A DNA stretch of 64,000 nucleotides from Lingula anatina (lineage: Eukaryota; Brachiopoda; Lingulata; Lingulida; Lingulidae): assembly GCF_001039355.2 (NCBI RefSeq), contig NW_019773520.1:1-64000 (forward strand), read 5' to 3'. A model generated the notes under the pieces. It was given only the letters and a program-made list of their open reading frames with translations. It was not told the DNA's origin and did not search any database. Shown here in pieces: positions 24,801-37,582 of this stretch. A program made the translations under genes and the position numbers. Each line of letters opens with the position of its first letter. Positions within the stretch are counted from its first letter, which is position 1.

Positions 24801-25983
24801 TAACACTACAAAAAGTATGTACTGTCAGTATGAGCAAGAACGCTTACAATACTTCTATAGATCTATAACAATTCTTGTGGCTGTATTATTTACTTTATAA
24901 AAGCATTGTGAAATTTGAACAGTATGACCTTCAAAATGATACACATGGTTTTGCAATAAGTCATCGCATTATTATAATCGCTCACCAGTATCCTCATGAC
25001 CAGTAAGTTTAAATACAGGCTGCGGAGATTCAAGCGTGAAGGCTAGAATAGAATTATCATTGCTGCCTGTCATGATCAATCCTTGAGGATACTGATCACT
25101 TGGAGGCATGACTGTGACACTGCTGATAAAGTTACTGTGACCGCTCATCACATGGGCTTCTGTGAATTGACAGTTAGACCTGAAAAATAAACAGTGACTG
25201 GATGCACTCAATGCTGCAAAATGATTGTTTATTGTCTGTTGTTTTTTCTTTTTATTTTCATTGCCATTTTAACTTCAGTATTTTGAAAAGATTTTATGTA
25301 AGTTGCACTGACATGTTTACTGAATGCATCATAGATGTTATCATTATAATCAATTTTATTACTATAGAGAAAACTTACAGAGCTATTAACAGCATATCAA
25401 ATTTTATGCAAATATGTGTAAGTGTGTTAGAGTACTAGTATTTTATTCAGAATATCCTGATGTAGGCTGTGTACCTGATTGCATGGGTGAAAGTCATAGA
25501 AACTAAAAATCCTAGAAACACAGCTTGCAATTTCTCATCGCATTTAAACCATAAGAAAATAAACGATCAAAATGAAGACAGAAAAACCTGAAATCAGGCA
25601 AATTTCTAAAAACTTTAACCCATGTGATTGTCGAAGAGCATTAAAAATGTTTTTCTTTTGATTTGCACTTAAATATCATGTTTCGACTAAGAACATTTAA
25701 AACACCGTCACGGTTTAAGGCGCACAGCCTTAACGTGAAATTAATGTATTAACATGTAAAATGAAACTTGAAAGACAATAAAAAGTGACGAAGCAGATAT
25801 GTTATATCTCGTTTAACACTTGAATCATAAATTTGTGACTTACTCATTTGGAGCCCATAGTCTGGCAGTCACGTCTCGAGATCCTGATACAAAAGAACCG
25901 TCGGGGAAAAAGGCAGGGGCAACCGACCTCACATCTTTTTCATGACCAAGCAGAAAACACCGAACTTTGTAGGGAGCCGCCAT
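18858..25983 (-). CDS. PLAA: Phospholipase A2-activating protein (PLAA/Ufd3/Doa1)
   Basis: Exons, 5' to 3' on the minus strand: 25983-25844, 25179-24986, 24526-24425, 23755-23636, 23398-23095, 22884-22724, 22370-22213, 21156-20934, 20533-20255, 19961-19815, 19423-18858 (TAG). The 2394 nt encode 797 residues, close to the human length. PLAA is a ubiquitin-binding cofactor of the p97/VCP ATPase in ubiquitin homeostasis and endolysosomal sorting. Residues 1 to about 300 form a WD40 propeller ([28 protein letters not shown]). A PFU ubiquitin-binding domain follows (about 355-465; [28 protein letters not shown]). Then come three SDPFTG-type repeats with RYVPG (about 460-515) and the C-terminal PUL armadillo domain (about 540-797). 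The start [20 protein letters not shown] is the family N terminus. No defect was seen. Confidence 0.97.
21379..22115. mobile_element. Non-autonomous DNA transposon (MITE) in a PLAA intron
   Basis: Outer inverted ends are GGCCCCCGTTTCACAAA and TTTGTGAAACGGGGGCC. A second inverted pair lies inside (cccgtttcacaaagaatct near 21466 and agattctttgtgaaac near 22008), so one copy may be nested in another or the element is internally repetitive. No open frame is present. I could not define a target duplication. Confidence 0.65.
22949..22986 (+). repeat. AAT/AAC microsatellite
   Basis: Compound trinucleotide repeat in the PLAA intron between exons 5 and 6. Confidence 0.85.
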
Positions 25984-25986
25984 TTT
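25976..25986 (-). promoter_or_regulatory. YY1-type site over the PLAA start codon
   Basis: Minus-strand AAAATGGCGGC contains the PLAA ATG. It closely matches the YY1 consensus AANATGGCGGC, which in many animal genes sits just downstream of the transcription start and overlaps the first codons. This suggests a very short 5' UTR. Confidence 0.5.
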
Positions 25987-25989
25987 GGG

Positions 25990-27240
25990 TTAAGGACTTG
26001 CTTCCGCTCACCGACACATGGAACAAAATACCCAGATGTTATTTGATTGATAGTAATAAAATAAATTTTATGCTTTGTCTTAATTTAAATCAGAAGAATG
26101 TGTGTCGCTTCTAGAAGTTGGCGAAATCATTCTCTCTACATATTAGATTAAACAAATTTTGTAAGAGGAGAAAACGGTCAAAGATATTCTGCCAAAGATG
26201 TGTTAGGTGTTTTCTGTCACATCTAACGCATTTTACATATTTGTCCTGGGATTCGGATATGATGATGATCACTGGACACCAACTGGATGATGCGTACTTT
26301 AAATCTTAGACTCATGATACATGATCAACTTACATGATTCAGCTTATTTGTTAATACAATTTGCTTTTATCTTATTAATTGTCAAATGCTCTTTAAATGT
26401 TTTCTTAAAGTTTAAGGAACGAGCACTATAGGGCCTACACTGCCCCTAAAAATTAGAGACAAGAGAGACTTTCAAACAAAGACAACGGCTAAGACATCAC
26501 CCCCATCTCATTTATAGAAATAATAGGTCATGCATAGACGTAAGTTTTTTATAAACGAAATTTACTTTCCAACATCATGCTTTTAGGATACTAGGTCCAA
26601 GTAGTTGCTATGCCTATATATGTATCCGCTCAGGTTTTAAGAGCTACAATAGCCTTTATAATAACAGAAAGTCAGCATGTCTGAAATTTGCTTCCATTTT
26701 TCCATGGCCATCAGACTATTTAGATTTAAAAATGAAAATAGTTTTTAAGCAAAAATTTGTTTCTGTAAATTTTATCTTGTCTTGAAATTATATGTGAGGC
26801 ATCCCCTTCAGACAGGATGAAAGATGACGAAAGGCAAATTCTATAAGAGTACATCATATTTCACATTTGTGCAACATTTTATATTAATTGCATTTTAATT
26901 TTCAAGTTCATATACAATGAATGAATTTCATTCAATACAACTTTGGTAATTCACATTTTTCAAAAATCCATCAACTAGTATTTTCAAGGTGCCAAGAAAG
27001 GTCTTAAAACTCTTCAGTGTTTTTTAGATTCAAACAAAATTTGTTCCCTTTAACTCTCAAAATAGAAGGAACTTGATATATTCATTAGAAATTTGACCTT
27101 TTTTTCATTAATTTTTTTTAAAAACGATCTTAAAAATTTTGAAGGCATTTTTGAAGTTAGATCTTGTTAGTGATGGTCAAGAACATACGAATAAAACTAA
27201 GAAACACTATCCCATGCATTGTCTCTTTAAAATGAGGCGA
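25990..27240. other. Intergenic between PLAA and ARF6, no gene seen
   Basis: AT-rich, unique-looking sequence upstream of PLAA and downstream of ARF6. The PLAA promoter must lie at its left end. No coding exon with splice support was seen on either strand. Confidence 0.5.
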
Positions 27241-28414
27241 CTTTCTGACTGAAAATAAAACAAATTAAATTTTGTTTTGAAATATTTAATGTGATGTTGT
27301 GAGTACAAAATCATGCCTTGATGGTAGAATGTATACTCGCAAGACTATTAACATACACAAAGCCATCTTGGTTGACCTCTATATACAAATATTCATTTTA
27401 CAATGCAATTTTGCACAAGATATGGAATAAGTAGGAGGGGGATGGCATATGTGCTCAACCAGCATTCAGAACTGTGGTTTTGCTATTCTACACTCAACAA
27501 TACCAAGCAAGCATTCAAACACAGGGCTATAGACAAATGTCTTTTAAATATGCACCTCTGCTGTTTTAAAAGTAGTCTTTTTTTAATAATATATATATAT
27601 TTACAACCAATTGTTCTCTATACCAGTGTACAATATTTAGCTGTACACATGTTAATGGCAGCTATCTATTTAAGTATTAGTAATATAAGTGGGGTTTCTT
27701 GAACTTCTGGAATCAGTTGCAACCCTTTTTTGCAATCATATAAAAGAAAAAATTGCAGCTAAAATGCTACTCCACAACTTTCAGCATTAACTTTTCATCT
27801 TGTTTTCAAAAAATAATTTAGCAACAGTATATGATGCACTTAACTTAAAAAAATCCGAGACGATAAATTGAACCAGTCGAAGTGACAGACGATTAACCAA
27901 GGCGCCAGAGTTCTACTTTTGCAGCACCTTGTGCTTGCAACATTATCTGATGACAGAAAACCACTGGTCTACCATGAAAATGATAACAAACATGTTAGAA
28001 ATGGGTTATAAAAACTTTCCGTATGTTTTCAAGAACAACTTTGATCACACTTTTCAGTTCAAAATTATCATAAGTTGGTCTCTACTTTTTTTCCAATCAT
28101 TTTTACATTAACAGGAAGCCCCCTCCTCACTTTGTTAAATAATAATATTGTTGCTAGGTAACTCTTAAGAATCATTTAAGCCTCAATACTTAATATATTA
28201 TGACTTAAGCTTTTTTTAAAGGAAACTGAATCACATTGACGGCGAGGTGTTTGAACAAAACTGCTGCTGCTGTTATTAATGTCACCCAGTGTCACTGCAG
28301 TAGCAGCACTAAGTCACCATCCCGGCTTACAGCTGGCAAAAAATGTTTCTCTGTAATCCCAAGGTACGCAGTCAAGCACCTGTTTTTGACTAAGAGCCCT
28401 AGAACAGTTCCATA
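27241..28414 (-). other. Probable ARF6 3' UTR
   Basis: Noncoding sequence downstream of the ARF6 stop. A possible ATTAAA signal for the minus strand lies near 27286, but the end is not certain. Confidence 0.35.
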
Positions 28415-31040
28415 TCATGACTTGTGATTCGATGTGAGCCATGTTAATCCCTCATACAACCCGTCTCCCGTTGTTGCACATGATGGCTGAACATACCAGT
28501 TACGATCACGTATTCTTGTCAGTCCGAGCTTTTCTTGTATTTCGTGTGGTTTCATTGCTGGAAAAAAAAATTCACATTTCATATAGTGTATATACAAAAC
28601 ATATTTGTGTACATATAAGCATTACAAAAAGTTCTTGTAAATATCATCTATCACCATCACTTACACCGACTTATTATCAATTAATTTTCATTCTGTATTT
28701 TTATATGTATGAACATGACAATAAAAACTTATTATTATTATTATTATTATTAATTGCAAGAAAAATGTTTTTCTATTCCGACATTACAATTTTATTCCTA
28801 AAGCCACAAATCAAGATTGCAAGCATGAGTGGGGAAGCTGGAGGCCAGTTTCTCTAACTTGAAAATTATCAAAAGTTCTTGAAAAAGTTTCTAATAAATT
28901 ATATATGTTGATTTTTTTTCAGTTTCCCATTCCTGTGATCTACAATTTAATAGCATAAATGTATTAACTACATAAAACTTGAAAATGAAAGTCTTGTTAG
29001 CTAAAATAACTTTTTATGAGTTAAGTTTCAATTATTTAATCTTTACATGCACTACCTGTTTAAAATGCCAAAGACCTCCCACATGGCAAGATATTTATAA
29101 TATTTTAGAATGTGATAAAAACAGATTAAAATAAATAAAAAATATTCCTATTTTAACGTTCAAATGCATGTTCTGTTTTGTAATAAGTTGTCAGCACAAG
29201 AGTCCACAGTATGAAAACGCCCTGCTAAATTAAGCACTGCATATGGCTTCCTGTAGATTACCAGCCAAATGAATTCAAAGTACATTAAAAAATTCCTCAT
29301 ATTCCCATTCACAACTTGACATGCATCCTAAAGTAGTTACCAGTTCTCTTTTCATCAATAGCCCATTCTCCATATCAGAATGTTGACCTGGGCAAAACTT
29401 AGAAGGATGGCTATTGATTTACATATATGCTTTGCATCTGGTAAATGATTCACAAGGATTTCATTGTTTGCAGACAAGTGCAGCTTTTCTCTCCCCAATG
29501 CTAACGCATAAATCTTGAAAATAATTAACAAATTTTATGAAAATAATCACTCATACCGTCTGGTAGATCTTGTTTATTGGCAAAAATTAAGATGATTGCA
29601 TCCCTCATTTCTCTATCATTGATAATTCTGTGGAGTTCCTGGCGGGCTTCATCTATCCTATCTCTATCTGCACAGTCCACAACAAATATCAGCCCCTGGG
29701 TGCCTGTATAGTAGTGTCTCCATAGGGGACGGATTTTATCTTGGCCCCCTACATCCTAAAAGTAATGGGAAATGGAAACCGCATTGAACAGAAAGACAAC
29801 AAATTTTCATCATTTTCATCAATCCACAATGAAATATAACAACAGCACCTTATACTGGTTTTCAATCTAATGTTATGATGATTATAAATAGAATAATCTG
29901 GAGAGAAATTAGTATAGGGCAGATCTTGCTACATTGCAATAATCTGATATTATTTTCTAGTATAAACTACAACTAATACTGATCCTTAAAGTACTGTTTT
30001 ACAAAAGCAAATCATTTAACAATGCAGAACGATTCCTGCAAATTCATCATGCATAGCAGCAAGTATTTTACTTAAAAGAAAAGAAAGTGGGTAAAAGTTC
30101 TTCCAAACTAGAAAGACAACACAAATAGAAAATTTATATACTGCTTACAGACAGCAAATCTAAACTGCCAAGTCTTTTCACGGACATATGCAGTCATTTC
30201 CAATATTCTATTTTCAATATTCACTGCATTATAAGAAATATTTACACATCTCTTCCAAATCCAAATGCTCAGACTGTTGAGCTTTGGGTGTCACTTCAGG
30301 ATTTTATCACCAGCATTTTGCTCAGACTCTACATTGCAATCACATTAAATATCTCACATTACTAAGGCATGAGCAATAGGCCCTTATCACTCATATCAAA
30401 ACGGTAAGGAAATTTTGATGTACTTACCCATACATTAAATTTGACATTTTTATAAGTAACAGTTTCTACATTAAATCCTACTGTTGGAATGGTTGTGACA
30501 GATTGACCTAATTTGAGTTTGTACAATACAGCTGAAAATGTGGTTAAGGTAAAACAATCAAAATTATTAATTTTATGTCCTAATCAGACCAACAACTGCT
30601 ACACAAATATTCAAAACATACCACGCATCCCACGTCAGAGTCAAAACACTAATGAAACATAATGTATGCAGGCATATGACAAATATGGTATATAAAACAA
30701 GTTATTCTACTAATCTCAAAATGATATAAAATGTTACAGGAAATGTAATACACATGGTAGCCTATGTTATGTGAATAGGCAACTGACACTGAGTGTCCTG
30801 AAGCCCACACCATTTTGTTTGTTCAACTATCCCACTTCCAGGTCTTATAATATGAGGTTGTTTCTCAGTGGGAAAGAGATTCTTTTTGCCACTAGAACAG
30901 ACAATGCAACCAAAATACAGAGCCTGTCTGAGGACAGATTGTCAGGTTTAAAGGATACTGGTTTTCCCTGCTGCGTCTAGTCCTAACATGAGAATTCTCA
31001 TCTCCTTGTTCCCAAATATCTTAGATATTAGCTTCCCCAT
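28415..31040 (-). CDS. ARF6: ADP-ribosylation factor 6 (ARF6)
   Basis: Coding exons on the minus strand: 31040-30959, 30531-30428, 29755-29557, 28557-28415 (TGA). The 528 nt encode 175 residues, the exact ARF6 length. The exon 1 to 2 junction splits a Thr codon, giving [22 protein letters not shown]6 is a small GTPase of the plasma membrane and recycling endosomes that controls membrane traffic and cortical actin. Visible motifs: N-myristoylation Gly2 ([14 protein letters not shown]), P-loop GLDAAGKT, switch [22 protein letters not shown], and [13 protein letters not shown] near the C terminus, ending LTSNHKS. The exon reaches upstream to an acceptor at 31075/31076, so 5' UTR is spliced on. 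The best leader exon is near 40532. The intervening intron contains duplicated sequence and the assembly gap. Confidence 0.97.
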
Positions 31041-33495
31041 TGTGGCTACTATAGCACAGGCGCCACCGTAGAGATCTGAAAGTAAAAAAAAAAGAAAAAG
31101 ATTCATGAAAAATAATCTTTCATGTGCAAAAATCAATGGAAACCATTATATCAATCATTAAATACATGAAATAGGTATAATATGAGCTAGATAATATTTA
31201 TCCCCTTATTGACAGAAATGAAACAGTGAACATGACATGTAAAGGCTCTTCATCAGTTTTATATCAGCATTTATCCTTAGAATAGCATTCATTTGCTAGG
31301 CTCTCATCTGACTACAAGCTCAATGGTCGGTTAATGTGTTCATAATATAATGACCACAAATTGTCCCTCATTTGCGGCAAGTGGACAAACTGAGGTCGTT
31401 TTAATAGCTCCCACACAGCACAGTAAGGTCAGAAGTCAACTCAACCAGCCTGCGAGTTATCTGAAGCAACTCTACCATAACAACACCTCAGATTATTCTT
31501 TACATGACTTGCTATCAAAATGATCATTTTTACCATCTTCTTTCACATTCTTTGTTTTCTTATATTTGTGCAAGTAACAGTGTTCATGTGACAACACTGT
31601 ATTCTTGAATAAGGCAGCAAAATTATGTGACACATTTTTATGATTCTCTCTCTCTCTCTCTCCTGTCAGCAAGGAATTGACCTGTTATCTCACTGACTGA
31701 ACTAAATACCGGAAAAGACACCAAATAACCTTGATGAACAAGAGAATAAAATGTACTTGAAGTTGATAATCAAGACATACAAAAATCACTAATTTTTACA
31801 CGAAATCAGAGATTGGTATCAAAATTGAATTATACCTAGATGTGGAGTCACTTTCTGACACTTTTAATCAAGGCTGCATGCATTTGTATCAAAAAACATT
31901 GTCTCATAATGAGTGCAATCCTACATTTGTACATGTAACCACACTACCATTAATATCATCAAAAAGACTTGTTTAGCTGGTAGAAATCAGCATTTATGGT
32001 GGTTCAATATGACTTGGTGGACTGACACAAAAGGCGTATGCTGCTACAAAGAGCAGTAATAGAGAGGGAAATGGGGAATGAATATATGATAAGTAGGTTC
32101 AGGAATCACAAGGACTAGATGAATCATCATCTCGGGGCCCTATAGAATAAGAATCAGTGGAATATATAAAATGAATAATCGCCTTTGACTCCACTGTTTG
32201 TGTAAAGGTACTGCCTGCCACAGGTTCTGAATTACACTACACTTATTGTTGCTGTCTTTATGAGGTAAGCAATACATGCTGATATTCCAGAAAGAACATT
32301 TTCAACTTGGAATCTGCTATGATAAAAAACAAAAATATTGGAAGATAATGGCAAGTTTTTTTCCCATAACCACAAGTCCAGATACTAGCTCATACAGAAA
32401 GGTTGCAGGTAAGAAACTACAAAAAGAAATGAAAAAGAGATATTCCTTGAAATGAAGCATACCATGCTGACACCATATTTTTTTCATGACCACACCTGGC
32501 CCTTGTCAGTACTGTTGTTTCAAAGAATCCACTAAACATTAGCCTACAAAGCATTCAGTTAAGAGACCTTGCCAGCAGTAACTTAGATTCTCTTCCCTGC
32601 ACCAAGAAGGCATCAGAGACCTTGTTTCGAAAGGTCTAAAAATTAAGCAAATGGTCCCTTTTTGTAAAAGTCCTTGCTCGACAAAATGGAATTGCTATGG
32701 CAAGACTGCTTTGATTAAAATAGCAATTGTTAAGCAGTCTTTAGGAAACTTGTATCTGATTATGAACAACATTTAGCAGTGGATGTGGTGATCCAATGTC
32801 TACTTCTATCCCATTTCATCATGTCTTCCCAAGAGCTCTAATGTGTGTACATCTGCCACCAGAGAAAGTGATCGCCATGCATGTTAACACACCCACACAG
32901 TCATGATACCTACATATTAATGGACAGTCACATTTCCAATAGGCTGAACTCATTAACCTTCAGACACAACTGTCCTAGTATTTACTTGCATGTAATGAAA
33001 TAACCTGTAATAAATATCAACATACCCATATAGCCCTGCCTGCCTGACGTCTTCCCAGTGCAGTGAAGAGAATCTAAAGTTGAAAGTTACTGAAGGCAAA
33101 TGATCACAAATGCTTTGTCGACCAATTCCAGCCACATCATCCAACATCAATCTTAGAAATTACCAGTAAACCTCCTGATGGCCACAAGGGACATTGAGCA
33201 GATAGGAATTGCCCATCTTCCCACTGTCTATATTCCCCCATTTCTTCACAAAGTATGGAAGCAATGAAATGGGAAGAAATCATTGCATCCATAATCCAAT
33301 TTTTACATGGGCCGATGTTAGCCTTGAAAAAATATTGCTGCACAACATACTGTAACAGAATTATGCACATTTTGCTTTTATTCCCTAAGGTGCAAATAGT
33401 CACTGCACTCTATAAATACAAATTAGGTTGTGAACCATACAACAGACTTAACATCAGATTACACACTGGGTTTCCGTTAATGTAACTTTGGGATG
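30562..33495. repeat. Haplotype copy A of ARF6 exon 1 region
   Basis: This 2.93-kb block, holding ARF6 coding exon 1 and upstream intron, is nearly identical to 33519-36315. Differences are scattered substitutions plus indels. Copy A has extra sequence at about 31474-31508 and about 31760-31866, and longer microsatellites. It ends at ggatg followed by a single n. Confidence 0.9.
31774..31866. repeat. 93-bp segment copied from, or to, 38115-38206
   Basis: The segment from gacatac to ctttta recurs at 38115-38206 with only a few differences, within the same intron and orientation. It is missing from the sister block at about 34684, so it is an insertion specific to copy A. Confidence 0.8.
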
Positions 33496-33496
33496 N

Positions 33497-33518
33497 CCAG
33501 CGCTAACGCTGGTGGTAC
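33497..33518 (+). mobile_element. Terminal piece of the 59.3-kb element at a contig edge
   Basis: Just after the n at 33496 there are 22 bases ending ACGCTGGTGGTAC, identical over those 13 bases to the right end of the element at 59307-61275. They include a small hairpin (CCAGCG/CGCTGG). Haplotype B sequence begins directly after, at an AT-rich site. Confidence 0.6.
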
Positions 33519-36500
33519 AATTATTAATATAATGTCCTAGTCAGACCAACAACTGCTACACAAATATTCAAAACATAGCACACATCCCACGTCAGAGTCA
33601 AAAAGCACTAATGAAACATAATGTATGCAGGCATATGACAAATATGGTATATAAAACAAGTTATTCTACTAATCTCAAAATGATATAAAATGTTACAGGA
33701 AATGTAATACACATAGTAGCCTATGTTATGTGAATAGGCAACTGAAAACTGACATTGAGTGTCCTGAAGCCCACACCATTTTGTTTGTTCAACTATCCCA
33801 CTTCCAGGTCTTATAATATGAGGTTGTTTCTCAGTGGGAAAGAGATTCTTTTTGCCACTAGAACAGACAATGCAACCAAAATACAGAGCCTGTCTGAGGA
33901 CAGATTGTCAGGTTTTAAGGATACTGGTTTTCCCTGCTGCGTCTAGTCCTAACATGAGAATTCTCATCTCCTTGTTCCCAAATATCTTAGATATTAGCTT
34001 CCCCATTGTGGCTACTATAGCACAGGCGCCACCGTAGAGATCTGAAAGTAAAAAAAAGAAAAAGATTCATGAAAAATAATCTTTCATGTACAAAAATCAA
34101 TGGAAACCATTATATCAATCATTAAATACATGAAATAGGTATTATATGAGCTAGATAATATTTATCCCCTTATTGACAGAAATGAAACAGTGAACATGAC
34201 ATGTAAAGGCTCTTTATCAGTTTTATATCAGCTTTTATCCTAAGACTAGCATTAATTTGCTAGGCTCTCATCTGACTACAAGCTCAATGGTCGGTTAATG
34301 TGTTCATAATATAATGACCACAAATTGTCCCTCCTTTGCGGCAAGTGGACAAACTGAGGTCGTTTTAATAGCTCCCACACAGCACAGTAAGGTCAGAAGT
34401 CAACTCAACCAGCCTGCGAGTTATCTGAAGCAACTCTCTAACTCAAAATGATCATTTTTACCATCTTCTTTCACATTCTTTGTTTTGTTATATTTGTGCA
34501 AGTAGCAGTGTGCACGTGACAACACTGTATTCTTGAATAAGGCAGCAAAATTATGTGACACGTTTTTATGATTCTCTCTCTCTCTCCTGTCAGCAAGGAA
34601 TTGACCTGTTATCCCACTGACTGAACTAAATACCGGAAAAGACACCAAATAACCTTGATGAACAAGAGAATAAAATGTACTTGATAATCAAGGCTGCATG
34701 CATTTGTATCAAAAAAACATTGTCTCATAATGAGTGCAATCCTACATTTGTACATGTAACCACACTACCATTAATATCATCAATAAGATTTGTTTAGCTG
34801 GTAGAAATCGGCATTTATGGTGGTTCAATATGACTTGGTGGACTGACACAAAAGGTGTATGCTGCTACAAAGAGCAGTAATAGAGAGGGAAATGGGGAAT
34901 GAATATATGATAAGTAGGTTCAGGAATCACAAGGACTAGATGAATCATCATCTCGGGGCCCTATAGAATAAGAATCAGTGGAATATATAAAATGAATAAT
35001 CGCCTTTGACTCCACTGTTTGTGTATAGGTACTGCCTGCCACAGGTTCTGAATTACACTACACTTATTGTTGCTGTCTTTATGAGGTAAGCAATACATGC
35101 TGATATTCCAGAAAGAACATTTTCAACTTGGAATCTGCTATGATAAAAAACAAAAATATTGGAAGATAATGGCAAGTTTTTTCCCATAACCCCAAGTCCA
35201 GATACTAGCTCATACTGAAAGGTTGCAGGTAAGAAACTACAAAAAGAAATGAAAAAGAGATATTCCTTGAAATGAAGCATACCATGCTGACACCATATTT
35301 TTTTCATGACCACACCTGGCCCTTGTCAGTACTGTTGTTTCAAAGAATCCACTTAACATTAGCCTGCAAAGCATTTAGTTAAGAGACCTTGCCAGCAGTA
35401 ACTTAGATTCTCTTCCCTGCACCAAGAAGGCATCAGAGACCTTGTTTTGAAAGGTCTAAAAATTAAGCAAATGGTCCCTTTTTGTAAAAGTCCTTGCTCG
35501 ACAAAATGGAATTGCTATGGCAAGACTGCTTTGATTAAAATAGCAATTGTTAAGCAGTCTTTAGGAAACTTGTATCTGATTATGAACAACATTTAGCAGT
35601 GGATGTGGTAATCCGATGTCTACTTCTATCCCATTTCATCATGTCTTCCCAAGAGCTCTAATATGTGTACATCTGCCACCAGAGAAAGTGATCGCCATAC
35701 ATGTTAACACACCCACACAGTCATGATACCTACATATTAATGGACAGTCACATTTCTAATAGGCTGAACTCATTAACCTTCAGACACAACTGTCCTAGTA
35801 TCGACTTGCGTGTAATGAAATAACCTGTAATAAATATCAACATACCCATATAGCCCTGCCTGCCTGACGTCTTCCCAGTGCAGTGAAGAGAAACTAAAGT
35901 TGAAAGTTACTGAAGGCAAATGATCACAAATGCTTTGTCGACCAATTCCAGCCACATCATCCAACATCAATCTTAGAAATTACCAGTAAACCTCCTGATG
36001 GCCACAAGGGACATTGAGCAGATAGGAATTGCCCATCTTCCCACTGTCTATATTCCCCCATTTCTTCACAAAGTATGGAAGCAATGAAATGGGAAGAAAT
36101 CATTGCATCCATAATCCAATTTATATGGGCCAATGTTAGCCTTGAAAAAATATTGCTACACAACATACTGTAACAGAATTATGCACATTTTGCTTTTATT
36201 CCCTAAGGTGCAAATAGTCACTGCACTCTATAAATACAAATTAGGTTGTGAACCATACAACACAGACTTAACATCAGATTACACACTGGGTTTCCGTTAA
36301 TGTAACTTTGGGAGGCATTAAAAAAAAAAAAAAAAAAAAAAAACACATTGCAACATAATGACTAACTGCCACTTAGAAATGACTCCCAGTTTATTAAGGA
36401 GCAAATATGAGCAAAAAAGCTGACAGAACACTTATATGCACATGCTAAACATGGAAATGCCATGTTAGTATTAAAATATGTTGAGCATTATCACGTTACT

Positions 36501-36606
36501 AAACGCTTGAGAAACTTGCAAGAACACTGGCTTGATACCAAGACAAATCTCTAAACAGGAAGGCTGAAACATTGGTTTCACGTTCTTGTGGATATGAGAA
36601 CTTTTC
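33519..36606. repeat. Haplotype copy B of ARF6 exon 1 region
   Basis: Its left 2.8 kb matches 30562-33495. Its right end (from about 36122, through a 20-plus-base A run, to 36606) matches 37583-38065 across the N gap. The arrangement is that of an alternative allele placed in line with its partner. Confidence 0.88.
33925..34006 (-). pseudogene. Second copy of ARF6 coding exon 1
   Basis: It encodes the same N terminus as 31040-30959, with an intact ATG (34006), the same donor (gtatcc) and the same upstream acceptor context. There is no second copy of exons 2-4 behind it. It is most likely the other allele's exon 1, not a second gene. If real, it would be a duplicated exon in the ARF6 5' intron. 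Confidence 0.8.
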
Positions 36607-37582
36607 NNNNNNNNNNNNNNNNNNNNNNNNNNNNNNNNNNNNNNNNNNNNNNNNNNNNNNNNNNNNNNNNNNNNNNNNNNNNNNNNNNNNNNNNNNNNNN
36701 NNNNNNNNNNNNNNNNNNNNNNNNNNNNNNNNNNNNNNNNNNNNNNNNNNNNNNNNNNNNNNNNNNNNNNNNNNNNNNNNNNNNNNNNNNNNNNNNNNNN
36801 NNNNNNNNNNNNNNNNNNNNNNNNNNNNNNNNNNNNNNNNNNNNNNNNNNNNNNNNNNNNNNNNNNNNNNNNNNNNNNNNNNNNNNNNNNNNNNNNNNNN
36901 NNNNNNNNNNNNNNNNNNNNNNNNNNNNNNNNNNNNNNNNNNNNNNNNNNNNNNNNNNNNNNNNNNNNNNNNNNNNNNNNNNNNNNNNNNNNNNNNNNNN
37001 NNNNNNNNNNNNNNNNNNNNNNNNNNNNNNNNNNNNNNNNNNNNNNNNNNNNNNNNNNNNNNNNNNNNNNNNNNNNNNNNNNNNNNNNNNNNNNNNNNNN
37101 NNNNNNNNNNNNNNNNNNNNNNNNNNNNNNNNNNNNNNNNNNNNNNNNNNNNNNNNNNNNNNNNNNNNNNNNNNNNNNNNNNNNNNNNNNNNNNNNNNNN
37201 NNNNNNNNNNNNNNNNNNNNNNNNNNNNNNNNNNNNNNNNNNNNNNNNNNNNNNNNNNNNNNNNNNNNNNNNNNNNNNNNNNNNNNNNNNNNNNNNNNNN
37301 NNNNNNNNNNNNNNNNNNNNNNNNNNNNNNNNNNNNNNNNNNNNNNNNNNNNNNNNNNNNNNNNNNNNNNNNNNNNNNNNNNNNNNNNNNNNNNNNNNNN
37401 NNNNNNNNNNNNNNNNNNNNNNNNNNNNNNNNNNNNNNNNNNNNNNNNNNNNNNNNNNNNNNNNNNNNNNNNNNNNNNNNNNNNNNNNNNNNNNNNNNNN
37501 NNNNNNNNNNNNNNNNNNNNNNNNNNNNNNNNNNNNNNNNNNNNNNNNNNNNNNNNNNNNNNNNNNNNNNNNNNNNNNNNNN
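36607..37582. other. Assembly gap (976 N)
   Basis: Unsequenced. The flanks overlap in content (B end versus C start), so the true gap may be zero or negative. Open frames across it are meaningless. Confidence 0.98.

Noticed and set aside
28441-28857. Plus-strand 138-codon open frame
   Set aside because: It overlaps ARF6 exon 4 antisense and runs into a TTA microsatellite.
30948-34037. A second ARF6 gene
   Set aside because: Only exon 1 and flanking intron are repeated; exons 2-4 exist once, and block C ties the copies together as alleles.
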